Source: Actinomycetes bacterium (lineage in GTDB: Bacteria; Actinomycetota; Thermoleophilia; Solirubrobacterales; 70-9). From it: a stretch of DNA of 13,808 bases. The number at the start of each line of letters is the position of its first letter. Positions within the stretch are counted from its first letter, which is position 1. The translations under genes were made by a program, and so were the position numbers. This document shows positions 12,113 to 13,808 of the stretch, piece after piece. The stretch is from NCBI GenBank assembly GCA_023436605.1, contig JAEZIQ010000048.1, positions 1-13,808 of the forward strand, read 5' to 3'. The notes under the pieces are model-generated. The model saw nothing but the letters and a program-made list of their open reading frames with translations. It was not told where the DNA came from and did no database searches.

Positions 12113-13624
12113 ATGACCGTCACCACCGAAACCGCTACGACCAGGCTGAAGAATTACGTCGGTGGCAAGTGGGTCGAAGCCGAAGGTGCGGAGCTCCATG
12201 ACGTGATCAACCCGGCCAACGGCGAGGTGCTGGCCCGGGTCCCCTACTCGACGGCCGCCCATCTCGATGCGGCGGTTCGCACCGCTCGCGAGGCACTGCC
12301 GGTATGGCGCGGGGTCAGCACGATCGCCCGGGCCCGGCTGCTCTTCACTCTCCGCGAGAAGCTCGAGGCCCGCAAGGACGAAATCGCCCGCTGCGTGGTG
12401 ACCGAGATGGGCAAGACGCTGCCCGACGCGACCGCCGAAGTGGGCCGGATGATCGAGATGGTCGAAGCCGCAACCGCAATTCCGACCACCATGCAGGGCA
12501 AGGTGCTCGAAGACGTCGCCCGTGGGGTCGACGCCGAGACGATCCGCCAGCCGGTCGGGGTCTGCGGAATCATCGCCCCCTTCAACTTCCCGGCCATGGT
12601 GCCATTCTGGTTCTTGCCTTTCGCGATCGCCTGCGGCAATACGATCGTCCTCAAGCCCTCCGAGCAGGTGCCGATGACCCAGCAGCTGGTCTTCGGGATC
12701 ATCGACGAGCTCGACCTTCCCGAAGGTGTGGTCAACCTTGTCAACGGCAGTCGCGAAGTGGTCGAGGGAATGCTCGACCACCCGGGAATCGACGCGATCT
12801 CCTTCGTCGGTTCGGCGCCCGTCGCCAAGCTCGTTTACGAGCGGGCGGCCCAGACCGGCAAGCGCGTCCAGGCCCTAGGCGGTGCCAAGAACCACATGGT
12901 GATCTGCCCCGACGCTGTCGTCGAACCGACTGTGAACGGCCTGATCGGCTCCGGTTTCGGCGCTGCCGGCCAGCGCTGCATGGCCGGCTCGGTGATCGTC
13001 ACCGTCGGGTCCGCCCACGACAGCGTGATCCCGACCCTGGTCGAAGAGACGAAGAAGCTTCAGGTCGGGAACGGCCTCGAAGAGGGCATCGACGTGGGAC
13101 CGGTCATCTCCTGCGAAGCCCAGGACCGGATCGACAGCTGGATCGACAAGGCGATCCAGGAAGGGGCCGAGGTTCTGGTCGACGGCCGCACGCCCCTCGC
13201 CGACGCGCCCGAAGGCTCCTCCTACGTCGGACCGACCCTGCTCGACAAGGTCAAGCCGACCGACTCGATCATCGAGAATGAGGTCTTCGGACCGGTGATC
13301 GCGATCGTCAACGTCGACACCCTCGAGGAAGCGATCGACATGGTCAACGCCAGCCCCTTCGGCAACGGCGTCTCGATCTTCACCGAATCCGCCTCCGCGG
13401 TCCGCAAGTTCCGCCACGACGTCGAGGTCGGCATGGTCGGAGTCAACATCGGAGTCGCCGCTCCGGTCGCCTTCTTCCCCTTCTCGGGCTGGAAAGCCTC
13501 CTTCCTCGGCGACCTCCATGCCCACGGCCCCGACGGAGTCGAGTTCTTCACCCGCAAGAAGACCATCACCAGCCGCTACTTCTCAGGCGGCCACCAGTCC
13601 GGCAGCTACTTCGTCGAGAACTGA
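12113..13624 (+). CDS. mmsA: CoA-acylating methylmalonate-semialdehyde dehydrogenase
   Basis: A 503-residue aldehyde dehydrogenase of the MMSDH group: (methyl)malonate semialdehyde + CoA + NAD+ to propionyl-CoA or acetyl-CoA + CO2 + NADH, the last step of valine and of myo-inositol catabolism. Family-specific features are visible: PFNFPAMVPFWFLPFAIACG at 156-175 with the oxyanion asparagine N158, LKPSEQVP at 180-187, LGGAKNHM at 255-262 where ordinary ALDHs carry ELGGK (the missing glutamate fits CoA-dependent deacylation), and GFGAAGQRCMA at 281-291 with catalytic C289. The C-terminal FFTRKKTITSRY block is also typical. Length is normal. The start is fixed by GAGGAGG. There are no other valine or inositol genes in view, so which pathway it serves is open. 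It is convergent with a partial minus-strand gene, with an inverted repeat between them. Confidence 0.94.
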   Translation: MTVTTETATTRLKNYVGGKWVEAEGAELHDVINPANGEVLARVPYSTAAHLDAAVRTAREALPVWRGVSTIARARLLFTLREKLEARKDEIARCVVTEMGKTLPDATAEVGRMIEMVEAATAIPTTMQGKVLEDVARGVDAETIRQPVGVCGIIAPFNFPAMVPFWFLPFAIACGNTIVLKPSEQVPMTQQLVFGIIDELDLPEGVVNLVNGSREVVEGMLDHPGIDAISFVGSAPVAKLVYERAAQTGKRVQALGGAKNHMVICPDAVVEPTVNGLIGSGFGAAGQRCMAGSVIVTVGSAHDSVIPTLVEETKKLQVGNGLEEGIDVGPVISCEAQDRIDSWIDKAIQEGAEVLVDGRTPLADAPEGSSYVGPTLLDKVKPTDSIIENEVFGPVIAIVNVDTLEEAIDMVNASPFGNGVSIFTESASAVRKFRHDVEVGMVGVNIGVAAPVAFFPFSGWKASFLGDLHAHGPDGVEFFTRKKTITSRYFSGGHQSGSYFVEN

Positions 13625-13658
13625 CCACCAGTTTTCAAGGGCTTGGAAAAACTTGTGG
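13625..13658. terminator. Imperfect inverted repeat between convergent genes
   Basis: It begins right after the mmsA stop: CCAC, a mismatch, AGTTTT and CAAG pair with CTTG, a GA bulge, AAAACT, a mismatch, and GTGG. That gives fourteen pairs around a very small loop. It sits between two gene ends and could terminate both strands, but no U-tract follows the stem in either direction, so it is not a canonical intrinsic terminator. Confidence 0.35.
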
Positions 13659-13666
13659 CGTCGGAC

Positions 13667-13808
13667 TCAGGCGGCTACTGGAGCCGCAGCGCGGACCTGG
13701 CGGGTGGCCAGGGCTGCGAACTCCGGTGGGGCGATGTCGAGGTACTTGTTGAAGGCGAAGGCACCTGAGTTTCCGGTCTTGAAGGATGCCGCCAGGGTCG
13801 GCTTGACC
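13667..13808 (-). CDS. C-terminal fragment of an unrecognised protein
   Basis: The minus strand is open from the right edge to a TGA at 13667-13669, giving the last 46 residues of a protein cut by the window end. Visible pieces are ASFKTGNSGAFAFNKYLD, APPEFAALATRQV and an alanine-rich end APVAA. The codon pattern (G/C third positions) matches real genes here, and the stop lies just beyond an inverted repeat, as expected for a gene end. I do not recognise the family; there is no membrane segment or known catalytic motif in this piece. Confidence 0.5.
   Translation of the reverse strand, partial: VKPTLAASFKTGNSGAFAFNKYLDIAPPEFAALATRQVRAAAPVAA

Overview
The window is high-GC, densely packed bacterial chromosome. 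Gene style, short gaps, GTG starts, a DNA polymerase I without a proofreading site, promoters pressed against start codons, and large Sec-exported RTX-like repeat proteins with cysteine pairs all point to an Actinomycetota lineage. Thermoleophilia/Solirubrobacterales is my best guess, by inference only, since there is no rRNA or marker phylogeny here. A C-homopolymer mess at bases 1-46 suggests the left edge is a contig end from a draft or metagenomic assembly.

Layout. (1) 2-3630, plus strand: two tandem paralogous secreted RTX-type repeat proteins. The first lacks its 5' end, the second is complete. A flavin reductase-like gene (3630-4259) follows with its start codon overlapping the RTX stop (TGATG). 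(2) 4256-5707, minus strand: an ACT-domain malic enzyme, convergent with the flavin reductase; the two stop codons share one CTAG. (3) 5774-10160, plus strand: polA, a fused double-domain YdcZ/DUF606 transporter and a MOSC-domain protein, closely spaced and probably cotranscribed at least in part. (4) 10176-11468, minus strand: an MFS transporter, divergent from a META-domain lipoprotein (11564-12010). (5) 12113-13624, plus strand: a CoA-acylating methylmalonate-semialdehyde dehydrogenase (mmsA). (6) 13667-13808, minus strand: the last 46 codons of an unrecognised gene running off the right edge.

Most genes are metabolic or housekeeping (malic enzyme, Pol I, MMSDH) and do not form one pathway. 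I see no CRISPR array, transposase, phage gene, tRNA or rRNA. The most interesting signals are regulatory and architectural. A 15-bp palindrome lies exactly midway between the start codons of the divergent MFS and lipoprotein genes. At least four genes carry a TANNNT -10 box 6-7 nt before the start codon, implying leaderless mRNAs. The tandem RTX paralogs share three cysteine pairs and a distinctive C-terminal tail, with no type I secretion genes nearby.
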